This document shows positions 35,878 through 45,390 of a stretch of DNA of 64,000 nt, piece by piece (the stretch's first letter is position 1; each line of letters opens with the position of its first letter). Both the position numbers and the translations under genes were made by a program. Source of the DNA: Roseiflexaceae bacterium. Lineage in GTDB: Bacteria; Chloroflexota; Chloroflexia; Chloroflexales; Roseiflexaceae. The notes beneath the pieces are model-generated. The model was not told the DNA's origin. It made no database searches and saw nothing but the letters and a program-made list of their open reading frames with translations. The stretch is from positions 1-64,000 of the forward strand of contig CANJHS010000011.1 in the NCBI GenBank assembly GCA_947474225.1. The letters are read 5' to 3'.

Positions 35878-38379
35878 ATGCTCGATACGTTCTCACAGCA
35901 CGCTCCTACGACGACTATTTTTGAAAAAAAGCGCATCAACGCGTTGATGCGGCTTGTGCTTGCGCGCCTTCGCAAGCACAAAGTAGGAGTGTCTGATATT
36001 GTTTCGGCACTGTCGAAGCATGGCTATGTATTGAATCGTGCGCAATTCGATGATTTGATGACGACACGCCCCGAACGAGACTCTACATTGTCCGTTCCAG
36101 CGTTTCAATCCTTCATAACCATTATCTTTCGCCATGATGCGGAAATCTTGTCTGCCGAAGAGTTGCTTGATTTTGTCAACGTGATGCGGGTACCCGTCAG
36201 TCTCGTCGGCTACTTTCGTTCGTTTGTCAGTCGGCATGCCTGGAACGCCGCCCTGACCGCCTACGGGCTGAGCATGCAGCATTGGGATGAAGCGGTAATC
36301 GGTCGTGAGAAGGTTGTAGAGAACCTGATGAAGCAGATACGCCACAGTGTATCTTGTGTCGTGACGGGACACACTGGTGCAGGAAAAACTGCAGTAGCGG
36401 TCGAAGTCATGCGCCGTGTCTCACTTGAATTTGGAGTGCAAACATACTATCTCGATGCACGGAATATCACTTCGCTGTCTGCGCTGAATGATGAACTATG
36501 TGCGACACTCCAGCTGTTGTCCGTAGACAATCAAGTCAGTTCGCTCCGTCTGAAGCAATTCTTGCGCGATTATCAGACATACATTGTCATCGATGATTTT
36601 CGTCACACTGGGGTGTTGTCTCTGCAGCATGTGATTCGCTACCTCGCAACGGAGCTCCCGCAACTTGTCTGTCTCTTTACCACACCACATACCTACCAAA
36701 AATCTGAATGTGCGCCGTTTGTGTTGATGCCGTTGCCAGAGCTCCCATGGGATTCTGATGACTCGGTATCGGCCATTCTGGTGCAACGCGCTGCAGTCGA
36801 ATACGGTGCACCACCGCTGAGTAACACGGTTGTCCGGACCATTCGTGTACAGACAAAAGGGAATCCGCTAAGCATACGGATGGCGACCATTCATTTTCTC
36901 CAGGCGAAAACACACGAGAAAAATCTGCTTCTCAGCGATGTGAGTCTTGCGACGTACGAATATCTCAATCCAACTGCGCATGGATTGTTTGAAGTCCTGA
37001 TCTTTCTCGATATGCACTTGCCTGTACATGTACTCAAAGCGTGTAGCCAGCGACTCATCGGTCAAACTCCGTATGAACTCACGGTATCGTTGCAAACATT
37101 ACAGGCTGGTGGGTTTGTTGTTGTGATACAGGGATTTGCCGATGTCGTGGTCATCCAAAATTCTGCTCGCGAAGCATTAGGAAACACGCTCAGTATGGAG
37201 CGCAGTGCAGAGATTGCCCAACGTCTCTGCGAGTCATTCTGTGAGTCCGCTGGTGCCTACGAATTACTAACGCATGTCCAGCGTGAGTATCTGAATTTGC
37301 AAATGGATATCCCTACAATTTTGGCTATCATTCAGACCCTCCTCCGTGTAGGCAATGCCGAAGGTGCTGCTGCTGTGCTGATGCGCTGGAGCGTTTATTT
37401 TGTTCGTCACGGGCATATTGCCAAAGCAATTGGGACCATCGAACACTGTCTTTCCCTCCTTCCTGAGGGACACAAAAGTTTCTACGGATTGCAACGAACT
37501 CTTGGCGAGTTGTATGGAATTCAAGGAACGATGCCGCAGTCTAATGTGCATTTCAAAGCAGCACTGAATATAGCAATACGAGATGAGGACGAGACGGCGA
37601 TAGCGCAATTACGTGTGTTGCAAGTCGGCACTACGTTCAATCGTATCCAACGCGTCGATGACACAAACTACCTGCAGGCAATGGCGTATCTCAACGATGC
37701 AGAAGCACATTTCGCCTCAGTGAACGCTCCTGATTGGTTAGGACGTGCACAAATGCAACGGGCAGATTTGCTGAATTTTGGTGGCAATCAAACTGCGGCG
37801 CTGTACGCAGTGAACGAGAGCTTGGTTGTGTTCCAACAGGCGGGTTTGTCTGAATGGTACGCAGATGCGTTACGAGTTCGTGGGACTATTTATTTAGCAG
37901 TTGGTGACTATGTCGGAGCGAGACAAGATTTGCAACGCTCGCTGGAACAATACGAAGAATCTAATCAAATCATTCATCGGCTGCAATGTCATATACGCTT
38001 GGCTATGCTGTTGTTTATTCTCGGCGATCTGCCTGAGGCTCTCGGGCATCTCGAACGTGGTATGCAATTTATGCAGATCGTTGGTGGGTACAAATTCATG
38101 CTCTCTGCATTCGATATTTTCGCGGGCATACTGCGTGCATACGGAGATGATGCAAACGCACAGACCTTGCGTGAGCGCGCCGATGCCTATCGTGCTGAGT
38201 GGCAGCTCTATCGAAGTGCGGTGCTTGACCAACTCATCGATAGTTTTTTTGTGCGGATGCCACTGCCTGCGCCGAGACCACTTGTAGGCGAAGTATTTGC
38301 ATCCGTCACCACAATGCAGGATGTTGCAAGCGTGTTGATGCGCTCTGTTCGTTTTCTGCAGGGTGAATTAAACAAATAA
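35878..38379 (+). CDS. STAND-type NTPase with helical N-terminal domain and TPR-like C-terminus
   Basis: 833 aa. Residues about 15-120 are helical and may be a divergent helix-turn-helix (RLRKHKVGVSDIVSALSKHGYVLNRAQFDDL). The NTPase core has Walker A VTGHTGAGKTAVAV near residues 161-174, Walker B TYIVIDDFRH near 234-243, and a GNPLS box (RVQTKGNPLSIRMATIHFL) typical of NB-ARC/AP-ATPase families. The region from about 480 to 800 is built of TPR-like helical pairs (for example GHIAKAIGTIEHCLSLLPEGH, LFILGDLPEALGHLERGM). STAND proteins are ligand-triggered switches used in transcription control, signalling or antiviral defence. No effector domain is recognisable here. It is sandwiched on the opposite strand inside a nucleoside ABC transporter locus, which may hint at a shared signal or be coincidental. 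Confidence 0.82.
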   Translation: MLDTFSQHAPTTTIFEKKRINALMRLVLARLRKHKVGVSDIVSALSKHGYVLNRAQFDDLMTTRPERDSTLSVPAFQSFITIIFRHDAEILSAEELLDFVNVMRVPVSLVGYFRSFVSRHAWNAALTAYGLSMQHWDEAVIGREKVVENLMKQIRHSVSCVVTGHTGAGKTAVAVEVMRRVSLEFGVQTYYLDARNITSLSALNDELCATLQLLSVDNQVSSLRLKQFLRDYQTYIVIDDFRHTGVLSLQHVIRYLATELPQLVCLFTTPHTYQKSECAPFVLMPLPELPWDSDDSVSAILVQRAAVEYGAPPLSNTVVRTIRVQTKGNPLSIRMATIHFLQAKTHEKNLLLSDVSLATYEYLNPTAHGLFEVLIFLDMHLPVHVLKACSQRLIGQTPYELTVSLQTLQAGGFVVVIQGFADVVVIQNSAREALGNTLSMERSAEIAQRLCESFCESAGAYELLTHVQREYLNLQMDIPTILAIIQTLLRVGNAEGAAAVLMRWSVYFVRHGHIAKAIGTIEHCLSLLPEGHKSFYGLQRTLGELYGIQGTMPQSNVHFKAALNIAIRDEDETAIAQLRVLQVGTTFNRIQRVDDTNYLQAMAYLNDAEAHFASVNAPDWLGRAQMQRADLLNFGGNQTAALYAVNESLVVFQQAGLSEWYADALRVRGTIYLAVGDYVGARQDLQRSLEQYEESNQIIHRLQCHIRLAMLLFILGDLPEALGHLERGMQFMQIVGGYKFMLSAFDIFAGILRAYGDDANAQTLRERADAYRAEWQLYRSAVLDQLIDSFFVRMPLPAPRPLVGEVFASVTTMQDVASVLMRSVRFLQGELNK

Positions 38380-38380
38380 A

Positions 38381-38417
38381 ACCCGCGTGCGGCTCTTTGC
38401 AGTGCACACACGCGGGT
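38381..38417 (-). terminator. Intrinsic terminator after bmpA-like gene
   Basis: A 9-bp stem (acccgcgtg / cacgcgggt) around a 19-base loop. The minus strand continues with TTTTATTT. It lies two bases after the STAND stop codon and may also serve that gene weakly. Confidence 0.75.
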
Positions 38418-38428
38418 AGGGGGATGAA

Positions 38429-39445
38429 CTAGTTCAGGGTAACGCCGGTGGTCACGGATCCGTCAGACAAGCCCTTGAGGATTTCTTCCATCTTGGTCTT
38501 GACTTCGGCCGGGATTGAAGCGTCTGCCTTGTTGTATGCTGCCAAACCAATGCCGCCGTTGGCTGCATTGTAGACGGCTACGCCGTTGGTGAACTTGCCG
38601 TCGACGACGTCTTTGATGGTCAAGAACACCGCCTGATCGACACGCTTCATGGCGCTCGAAATAATCATGTCTGCGCCAGGAGCTGCACCATTCTGGAAGG
38701 TGGTGACATATTCATCCTGGTCTACGCCGATAACGAATGCGCCGGCTTCAGCTGCAGCAGCGATACCACCGGAACCGGTTTGACCGCCAGCACCGAAGAT
38801 GACGTCTGCGCCTTCTGCCATAAAGCTCTTGGCGGCTTCGGCACCACGTGCACGGTCGGTGAAGGAGTCGATGTATACCGTTTTGACGGCGATATCGCTC
38901 TTAATCGACTTGGCACCGGCTTCGTAGCCCTTGAGGAACTTCTGGACTGGTGGGATTTCCATACCGCCGACGGCAGCAATCGTGCCGCTCTTTGACATGG
39001 AGGCTGCCAACGCACCGGCCATGTAGCCAGCCTGATCTTCGGAGAAGACCAAACCGCGCACGTTTGCGATGGCTGGGTCATACGCGAAGTCGACAATGGC
39101 GAACTTGGTCTCGGGGTACTTGGCTGCTGCTTCCTTGATGGCATCACCCATCATGAAGCCGACGGCGACAACGATTTCACATTTTTGGTCGACGAGCGCC
39201 TGAATGTTCTTGCCGTAGTCCGTCTGTGCCTGGGTCTCGATGTACTTGGTGCCGATTCCGAGGTCCTTCTCAGCCTTCTTGAGGCCTTCGAAGGCATACT
39301 GATTGAAGGTCCCGTCGTTGACTTTACCAACGTCGGTGACCAAGCCTGCCTTACAGCCTGCGGTGCTGGCTGCACCACCACATGCTGGCAAAATCATGGC
39401 TGCAATAACCATGACGACCAGTGTGTAGATTGTGGATTTGCGCAT
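38429..39445 (-). CDS. BmpA/PnrA-type nucleoside-binding lipoprotein
   Basis: 338 aa. Lipoprotein signal MRKSTIYTLVVMVIAAMILPAC (lipid Cys22). The BMP-family periplasmic-binding fold is clear: AGLVTDVGKVNDGTFNQYAFEGLKKAEKDLG, TDYGKNIQALVDQ, FSEDQAGYMAGALAASMSKSG, VGGMEIPPVQKFLKGYEAGA, IFGAGGQTGSGGIAAAAEAGAFVIGVDQDEY. It delivers nucleosides to the importer encoded downstream (35417-31538). A 'cctccg' start region (rc 'ggagg') precedes ATG 39445. The strong codon regularity and separate terminator suggest a highly expressed stand-alone transcript. Confidence 0.94.
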   Translation of the reverse strand: MRKSTIYTLVVMVIAAMILPACGGAASTAGCKAGLVTDVGKVNDGTFNQYAFEGLKKAEKDLGIGTKYIETQAQTDYGKNIQALVDQKCEIVVAVGFMMGDAIKEAAAKYPETKFAIVDFAYDPAIANVRGLVFSEDQAGYMAGALAASMSKSGTIAAVGGMEIPPVQKFLKGYEAGAKSIKSDIAVKTVYIDSFTDRARGAEAAKSFMAEGADVIFGAGGQTGSGGIAAAAEAGAFVIGVDQDEYVTTFQNGAAPGADMIISSAMKRVDQAVFLTIKDVVDGKFTNGVAVYNAANGGIGLAAYNKADASIPAEVKTKMEEILKGLSDGSVTTGVTLN

Positions 39446-39477
39446 GTAATCCTCCGTACAACGAAAAATCTGTAATC

Positions 39478-39495
39478 CATGTGCTAATGCACATG
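39478..39495. promoter_or_regulatory. Inverted repeat in the bmpA-like 5' leader
   Basis: CATGTGC-taat-GCACATG, a perfect 7-bp repeat 33 bases upstream of the start codon. A 'TATACT' on the minus strand at 39514-39509 could be the -10, which would put the repeat just inside the transcript. It could be an operator or a 5' stabilising hairpin. Confidence 0.4.
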
Positions 39496-39594
39496 AATCT
39501 CAATAAAAGTATACCACTGTGTGTCTGTTTCATGGTTGCATTTTGATGGTATTGTATGGGACACATGCAAGATTTTTACGATAGTGAGTAGTAA

Positions 39595-40716
39595 ATGGCA
39601 CCGAACACCGAACCGATGATGCCACCAAATATTGAGCTGCTTTGTGACTCTCTCGGTACCGTCCATTGGACACGCAATGACGCAACCCAATTCATTATTA
39701 ATGTCACCCCAAAGTACCCGTCAGATCAGTTTTTTGCGCTGTTGCAGGAACGCAGCCGTAACGCTGGATATACCATCTGGATGCGTCAAGATGTACGTAA
39801 TGCGACGACGGTTGAGGTAGTATTTATCAGCGGTGTGCCACCAGTAGCAGCGACACGTTGGATCGTCGCAAATGTCTTGTTGCTCGCAACAATCATCTCG
39901 TGCCTTGCCTGTGGAGCGCTGTATCACGGCATCGATGTTTTCGCACATCCGACGCATCTACTCGAAGGATGGCCGTTTGCGGCAACACTGTTGGGTATTT
40001 TGGCTACACACGAGATGGGGCACTATGTCGTCGGGCGGATGCGCGGTGCGCCCGTCAGTTTGCCGTACTTTATTCCATTGCCGCCCCCACTCAGCTTTAC
40101 AGGGACACTCGGTGCGGTCATCGTTCAACGAGAACCGATGCGGGATCGCCGGATGCTCCTCGATGTTGGTTTAGCCGGACCCATAGCTGGATTGCTGGTA
40201 GCCGTTCCTCTGCTCTTCTACGGTCTGATGCATTCGCAGGTCGGCCCTGCGCCAACGACGGGATATATCCAAGAAGGAAATTCTGCGTTTTATATCCTTG
40301 CAAAATTTTTGGTATACGGCAAAATGTTGCCCTATAACGGCACGGATGTCCAACTCAACGATGTCGCATTCGCCGCCTGGATAGGGTTGTTGGTGACGAT
40401 GTTTAATCTGTTGCCCATCGGGCAACTCGACGGCGGGCATGCGGCATATGCTTTGCTCGGTCCGCGATCAATATATCTCGCCTATGGTGCGATTGCATTT
40501 TGTCTGCTTTTAGGTATTTTTGTCGACAATACGTGGTTGGTGTGGGGAATGATAGCCACATTATCCAACCCGCGTCACCCTGCGCCGTTTGACGACGTAA
40601 CGACTATTGGTTGGCGCAGGATTATCATTGCAGTAATTGCATTGCTGATTTTGTTCTTCTTGCTGACACCCGCGCCGATGCAGCCAGTGCCAGCAATACC
40701 GGGAATCAGCGGGTAA
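39595..40716 (+). CDS. Site-2 protease family (M50) membrane metalloprotease
   Basis: 373 aa. The cytosolic N-terminal region (residues about 1-85) resembles the domain that precedes EGY1/YfpL-like site-2 proteases. Membrane segments follow. The zinc motif is ATHEMGHYV (HExxH), and NLLPIGQLDGGHAAYALLG provides the third ligand Asp. Residues SLPYFIPLPPPLSFTGTLGAV correspond to the conserved loop after the first helix. The family cleaves transmembrane substrates such as anti-sigma factors; no such partner is adjacent. The 3' end overlaps the PHP gene by 11 bases on the opposite strand. Confidence 0.9.
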   Translation: MAPNTEPMMPPNIELLCDSLGTVHWTRNDATQFIINVTPKYPSDQFFALLQERSRNAGYTIWMRQDVRNATTVEVVFISGVPPVAATRWIVANVLLLATIISCLACGALYHGIDVFAHPTHLLEGWPFAATLLGILATHEMGHYVVGRMRGAPVSLPYFIPLPPPLSFTGTLGAVIVQREPMRDRRMLLDVGLAGPIAGLLVAVPLLFYGLMHSQVGPAPTTGYIQEGNSAFYILAKFLVYGKMLPYNGTDVQLNDVAFAAWIGLLVTMFNLLPIGQLDGGHAAYALLGPRSIYLAYGAIAFCLLLGIFVDNTWLVWGMIATLSNPRHPAPFDDVTTIGWRRIIIAVIALLILFFLLTPAPMQPVPAIPGISG

Positions 40717-41743
40717 TGTAGATGGGGTTTGTCATCAGCCAGGGTGTCTGCGATTTGGCTGATTCTATACGATAGACACCACTTGCGTTAATTGTTGTGA
40801 GCAGAGCTCTGCGCCCGCTGAGGATCTCAGTGCCGTTATGGATAAGGCGCACCGGGGCATCGGTGCCCAGATTGGTCTTGATGGTGATGGGTCCATCACG
40901 TAGCGATGCGATGTCACCAGCGTACCAGCGTTCCGCACCGCGGAACGCCACAAATTCCAAATTGGGGCAATCCCCTTCCATGCGATTTACCATGTAACTC
41001 CGGCCCTGCGCCAATGCCCCGTAGACCATTCTCATTGCATTGTTGAAGTTACCAGAGAGTTTTTCGGGAAGCCATAAGTAGTTTGTCAACGTTTGGAACG
41101 TCCATTCATACGAAAATACTTGTAGCCGACCAAACGGCGACGGCCGCAGAAAAGCATGCGTATCAAGCCCCCACACTCCGAAGGTCCGTTTGCCTGCAAC
41201 ATTTAACGCATCCCACCATTCGAGGGTTGCGGTAGTCGGTCCACGGAGCCCTCGTTTGGGGAATGCATACAGGAATTCTTTGTTGTTGGGGGTCAATTGT
41301 TCGCCCCAATCACTCATGAAGTTCCAGAGTTCAATCCCCGTGCTCCGACCCGATATATTAGTCGGGCTGTTGATGTTCCAATCGTCCCAACGGAACAACC
41401 CCTTGAATTCGTTGTATGTCTGTTCGTCGGGATGGGCAATAATGCCAAATCCACCAGCGTCATAGGTCGCATCTATGAATTGTTGTGGTGGTAACGTATT
41501 TGGTATGACACGATCGACGTTCAAGCCGAGGAAGTGATTGTGAAAGGGCGTGATTTCTTGGTCAACCAGGGTCAATACACCATCGATATAGCCCTGTTCA
41601 GAACGTCCATCGAGCGTGTCGTGATCGGTAATGATAATCCACTCGATGCCTGCGTGACGGGCTGCCCGGGCGATATGCGGGATTGTTCCACTCCCGTCAG
41701 AGAGCTGTGAATGGAGGTGTATTGCACCGGGGCTTGCATACAT
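40706..41743 (-). CDS. PHP-domain metal-dependent phosphoesterase-like protein
   Basis: 345 aa. The start is placed at ATG 41743, eight bases after the upstream gene's stop codon, because it immediately precedes the first metal motif (AIHLHSQLSDG) and 'agga' lies ahead; the track ORF runs 19 codons further. Metal-ligand motifs of the PHP (polymerase and histidinol phosphatase) fold are present: HLHSQLSDGSG, ITDHDTLDG, GIIAHPDE and GLDTHAF. The C-terminal ~90 residues form an additional beta domain seen in CehA-like secreted or cytosolic members. No signal peptide. Substrate unknown. Confidence 0.85.
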   Translation of the reverse strand: MYASPGAIHLHSQLSDGSGTIPHIARAARHAGIEWIIITDHDTLDGRSEQGYIDGVLTLVDQEITPFHNHFLGLNVDRVIPNTLPPQQFIDATYDAGGFGIIAHPDEQTYNEFKGLFRWDDWNINSPTNISGRSTGIELWNFMSDWGEQLTPNNKEFLYAFPKRGLRGPTTATLEWWDALNVAGKRTFGVWGLDTHAFLRPSPFGRLQVFSYEWTFQTLTNYLWLPEKLSGNFNNAMRMVYGALAQGRSYMVNRMEGDCPNLEFVAFRGAERWYAGDIASLRDGPITIKTNLGTDAPVRLIHNGTEILSGRRALLTTINASGVYRIESAKSQTPWLMTNPIYITR

Positions 41744-41750
41744 AGTCGTC

Positions 41751-42221
41751 CTAATAGATTGCTGGGATGAATTTTTTGACGGATTGTGCATACGCAGCAT
41801 ACTCGGGGAATCGCTCGTTCAAGAAGTGCTCTTCACGACGCGATTTGAACTCAAACCAGACGCAGAGCACCACTGATACAAGGATTGCCAACCAGCTCGC
41901 GCGCAAAAGTGCATACCCAAAACAACCAGCCAATACCGAAGTATAGATAGGATGTCGTACAATAGCGTAGACACCTGACGTTACCAACTGACCGTCTGCG
42001 AGTGGTTTGGGGAATGCGGTCAGATTCTTGCCTAGGTTGACAAATCCGCGCCACCCAAACCCAAGCGAAACGGCACATAATAGGATTCCCACCACCACGT
42101 TCAACACGCCAGTGGTGTAATGTCCTTGAGTCAGTAGGCCTACGACAACAATGACGGCCATAAGAACGAACTGTCCGATGACCCAAAATTCTCCGCGTGA
42201 ATGCAGTGTAGGTTGAGTCAT
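41751..42221 (-). CDS. Isoprenylcysteine carboxyl methyltransferase-like membrane protein
   Basis: 156 aa, about four or five membrane segments. The C-terminal signature GVYAIVRHPIYTSVLAGCFGYALL and FEFKSRREEHFLNERFPEYAAYAQSVKKFIP matches the ICMT/PEMT (NnrU-like) family, which binds SAM at the membrane face through the RHP and E-E residues. The substrate in bacteria is usually unknown, possibly a lipid. It is cotranscribed with the PHP gene, seven bases apart. Confidence 0.9.
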   Translation of the reverse strand: MTQPTLHSRGEFWVIGQFVLMAVIVVVGLLTQGHYTTGVLNVVVGILLCAVSLGFGWRGFVNLGKNLTAFPKPLADGQLVTSGVYAIVRHPIYTSVLAGCFGYALLRASWLAILVSVVLCVWFEFKSRREEHFLNERFPEYAAYAQSVKKFIPAIY

Positions 42222-42260
42222 GTACCGCTCTTTCTACTCCAATAGTAGGACAATCATACC

Positions 42261-43190
42261 ATGGAATCTTTTACTCCTCAGATTACGCATTCTTTGCATT
42301 GGTATGACGAAAACAGCCATGGCCGCATGCGCATGAATGGTGCCGATTCACTGCCTTTGCTCCATCGACTAACGACCAATCATATGCTCGAGCTCCAGCC
42401 TGGCCGTTCGTGCCAGTCCGTGTTGACAACTCCGATTGGCCGTTCAATGGATTTGCTGACCGTATTGAACGATGAGCCTGCGGTGTGGGTCTTTACCAGT
42501 GCATCACAAGGGCCGATGGTATATACACATCTCAAGAAGAATATTTTTTTCAACGATAAAGTCGTGCTTGCTCCTGCCGCGCAAAGCCACCGCCAATATG
42601 CACTGTATGGTGAAAGGGCAACTGACTGGCTTTCAGCACAGACCGGTTGTGATTGTGCATCCGTTCCAGCGCATGGCGCACTCCATTGGAACGATACGCT
42701 CCTTATGCGCATAGAACCACTCGCAGGAGAAGGCTGGCGCATTCTTGAACTGATTGACAGCGCCAACCCACCACTCCCTCGCACAGAATTGCCACAACTC
42801 GATGAAGCTACCCTGTCGCTTTGGCAGCTCGAAGCAGGCGTGCCGGCATTCGGGAGCGAAATCGGCACACAGTACATCCCACTCGAGACTGGCCTTGAGT
42901 ATGCAATTCATACCGCCAAGGGATGTTATGTGGGCCAAGAAATCATCGCTCGGATGGAAAGCCGCGGGAAACGTGCCAAAACGCTCGAGCGTATCACGCT
43001 CGATGCGCTGGTTGAGACTCCTTCACCGTTGTTCACCGCAGCAGGGAAAGAGGCTGGGCTCGTCACGCGTGTGGCGCAGAGTGCAGTCCTCGGTGTGATT
43101 GGATTTGCATACATCAGCACCAAAATAGACGAATCGGATGCGTTGATGTGCGCCGATGTCTCGGTTCATCGCATGCCAGCCCAACAATAA
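42261..43190 (+). CDS. ygfZ: YgfZ/GcvT-domain folate-binding protein
   Basis: 309 aa; IbaG/IscA-related, tetrahydrofolate-dependent protein involved in repair or assembly of certain Fe-S enzymes. The diagnostic motif KGCYVGQEIIARMESRGK lies near residue 222, with its invariant Cys. The N-terminal part has the GcvT-like fold (HRLTTNHMLELQPGRSCQSVLTTPIGR). It is divergent from the ICMT-like gene (40 bases), and a small zinc-ribbon protein follows 10 bases downstream. Confidence 0.93.
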   Translation: MESFTPQITHSLHWYDENSHGRMRMNGADSLPLLHRLTTNHMLELQPGRSCQSVLTTPIGRSMDLLTVLNDEPAVWVFTSASQGPMVYTHLKKNIFFNDKVVLAPAAQSHRQYALYGERATDWLSAQTGCDCASVPAHGALHWNDTLLMRIEPLAGEGWRILELIDSANPPLPRTELPQLDEATLSLWQLEAGVPAFGSEIGTQYIPLETGLEYAIHTAKGCYVGQEIIARMESRGKRAKTLERITLDALVETPSPLFTAAGKEAGLVTRVAQSAVLGVIGFAYISTKIDESDALMCADVSVHRMPAQQ

Positions 43191-43199
43191 AGGAGGAGT

Positions 43200-43595
43200 A
43201 TGACGCAGTCAATCGAACGAATCTGCCCAAACTGCCGTGCCAGTCAGGCACTGCATGCCACATACTGTAACGTCTGTGGATCGGCGATTGAGCGTTACCT
43301 GACACAGCCTGTCGACCGCTGGCTGCCCGCAATCGTACGCCAACATTTGTCACATCCCATCGTCCGGAGTGTGGCAATGGGTGCGCTTATGATGGTTGCT
43401 CAGGTTGCCATCCGGTCCATTCAGCAGAGCGTGACCAATTCCGCCTCACATGCGTTGACCAAGACGCCTTCGTCACCCCGTGGTGATGCGAAGCAGAGTA
43501 CGGTGGTTGCACGACGGACGTTTTGGCAGAAAACCAATCGCGATGGCACCATCCGCTCCGATGAAAAAGTCATTTGGCAGCGGACAGACTCCTAG
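43200..43595 (+). CDS. Small zinc-ribbon membrane-associated protein
   Basis: 131 aa. The N-terminal zinc ribbon CPNCRASQALHATYCNVCG (two CxxC pairs) is followed by a short hydrophobic segment (VRSVAMGALMMVAQVAIRSI, residues about 59-78) and a polar, basic tail. 'aggagg' lies directly before ATG 43200. Probably cotranscribed with ygfZ. No family is recognised beyond the zinc ribbon. Confidence 0.75.
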   Translation: MTQSIERICPNCRASQALHATYCNVCGSAIERYLTQPVDRWLPAIVRQHLSHPIVRSVAMGALMMVAQVAIRSIQQSVTNSASHALTKTPSSPRGDAKQSTVVARRTFWQKTNRDGTIRSDEKVIWQRTDS

Positions 43596-43597
43596 TC

Positions 43598-44521
43598 TTA
43601 CCCGCGGTGTTGTTCCAAAAATTTCTCAACCTCCGCTCTGCTCGGCATCGAAGGTTGTGCACCGGGTTTTGTCACCGACATAGCAGCACTTGCTGTGGCG
43701 AAGCGTAACCCAAGTGCCATGAGGATACCTTCGGCTAACGAAACCGCAAGAGCCCCGTTAAAGCAATCGCCTGCAGCGACGGTATCTACGACTGGCACGA
43801 CAAACCCGGGCACGATACTGCCAGTACCCGCGTGACTCCAATAAACCCCTTGGCTTCCCCTTTTGATAATCACATGCGCACAGCCCCGTTGGTGCAATCG
43901 TTCTGCTGCCGCTGCACACCGTGATAGGTCGTGTGGTTCGATGCCGGTGAGTAATGCCGTTTCTGTTTCGTTTGGGGTAATCACGTCGCAGGCGGCATAG
44001 AGTTCTGCAGGAATTCCCCCTTCTGGTGCTGGTGCTGGGTCCAGGATGACCGTGACGCCGCGTGCACGAGCCATTTGTGCAGCAGCTATGACCAGTTCGA
44101 TGGGAATTTCGAGCTGGAGCAAAAGATGTGTTGCATTTATGAGTGCTGCTGCGACGGTGTCGAGATGTGTATGTGTCAGACGCATATTTGCACCAGAAAT
44201 AACCGTGATGCTGTTTTCTCCGTGTGCATCGAGAAGTATGAGTGCCACTCCTGTTGCACCCGGGCTCGTCACGATTCCACTCGTCTCGACCCCATACGAG
44301 GCGAGGCTCGTCCGCGATTCATGACCAAAACCATCATCTCCGACGGCGCCAAGCATACGTGCGTCACCGCCGAGGCGCGCGACTGCTACCGCTTGGTTTG
44401 CTCCCTTCCCACCGGGAACCGTAGAGAAGTCACTGCCAAAAATAGTTTCGCCGGGGCGTGCAATGCGTGATGCATGTGCGACTAAGTCCATATTGATACT
44501 GCCAAAAATCACGATGCTCAT
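43598..44521 (-). CDS. rbsK: Ribokinase (PfkB family)
   Basis: Phosphorylates ribose to ribose-5-phosphate. The start is set at ATG 44521 (MSIVIFGSINMDLVAHASRI); 'ggagg' lies six bases upstream and the track start is inside that site. The length is 307 aa. Motifs: N-terminal GSINMDLV, substrate loop VPGGKGANQAVAVARLGG, and the C-terminal PfkB signature DTVAAGDCFNGALAVSLAEG with catalytic Asp. It could feed on ribose from the nucleoside importer. It converges with the zinc-ribbon gene (two bases) and follows the M23 gene. Confidence 0.93.
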   Translation of the reverse strand: MSIVIFGSINMDLVAHASRIARPGETIFGSDFSTVPGGKGANQAVAVARLGGDARMLGAVGDDGFGHESRTSLASYGVETSGIVTSPGATGVALILLDAHGENSITVISGANMRLTHTHLDTVAAALINATHLLLQLEIPIELVIAAAQMARARGVTVILDPAPAPEGGIPAELYAACDVITPNETETALLTGIEPHDLSRCAAAAERLHQRGCAHVIIKRGSQGVYWSHAGTGSIVPGFVVPVVDTVAAGDCFNGALAVSLAEGILMALGLRFATASAAMSVTKPGAQPSMPSRAEVEKFLEQHRG

Positions 44522-44545
44522 GAAAACCTCCGACAACGAGTGCTG

Positions 44546-45247
44546 TTATTCAAAAACCGGTGTCAACGATTCGCCATTTTCCCATGCCTTAAGGTATGGG
44601 TAGGGTGAAATCTGGCCACGGCGTACCTCCCAATCGTCTGGGGTGGTAGGCCGTGAAATGCCGAAGTGGAGATGCGCTGGTGTGAAGCGCGCATTCCCCG
44701 TTTTGCCGGTCGAACCCAACACCATGCCGACTTCCACGTGTTGCCCGACTGTGAGTCCTGCTGCAATCGCCGAGAGATGAGATCCGTAATAACGTACGCC
44801 GTCGTCTCCAACCATGGCCACTGCCAATCCACTTCTATCTGCAGGGACATCGGTGGCAGGCTCCCAACGATCAACAGCGACAATCGCATCGATGACACCA
44901 GCGGTCACTGCGACATATTGAGAACCCTCCTCACAAAATATGTCTGTTGCAGGGTAGTCGTGATGAACTTTTCCGTACGATACGGATGCATGTGCGACTG
45001 GGAAAACATACCTCGTGACCGGTACTGCTGTCATGGTTGTGGTAGGGGTGTCTGTTGCGGGTACGGTGGAAGTCGGGAGTGTAGTTACGCTTGGCTGTGC
45101 TGTGGCATGTGGGAGTACGGTCGGCGTTTGAGTGATTGTTGGAATCAACGGCGCTTGCGTCACCGCAGACGAGATACCTTGTATCGGCCCAGCGCATGCA
45201 ACGCAGAAGTTGATGAGGAGCAGGGAAGATGATAATTGAAGGCGCAT
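44546..45247 (-). CDS. Secreted M23-family (LytM-type) metallopeptidase domain protein
   Basis: 233 aa from ATG 45247, chosen because 'aaggga' lies eight bases upstream; ATG 45256 would leave no spacing. The N-terminal signal is probably lipoprotein-type (SLLLINFCVACAG, weak lipobox). A Thr/Pro-rich linker of about 55 residues follows, then the M23 domain: GKVHHDYPATDIF (HxxxD zinc ligands), YYGSHLSAI and the HLHFGIS motif. Probably a peptidoglycan endopeptidase or a regulator of one. It lies upstream of rbsK on the same strand with a 24-base gap. Confidence 0.88.
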   Translation of the reverse strand: MRLQLSSSLLLINFCVACAGPIQGISSAVTQAPLIPTITQTPTVLPHATAQPSVTTLPTSTVPATDTPTTTMTAVPVTRYVFPVAHASVSYGKVHHDYPATDIFCEEGSQYVAVTAGVIDAIVAVDRWEPATDVPADRSGLAVAMVGDDGVRYYGSHLSAIAAGLTVGQHVEVGMVLGSTGKTGNARFTPAHLHFGISRPTTPDDWEVRRGQISPYPYLKAWENGESLTPVFE

Positions 45248-45390
45248 GGGATGCATTCCCTTATGATAGAAGATTGCGACAGCATACCATAGTTTGTAGT
45301 AGATTATGGAATCGTCGTCCCTCTAAGAATTGTATGTTTTTTTGCATGGGGAAGCGAAAAAACTCATCTCCATAAAAGAAATTTCCATGC

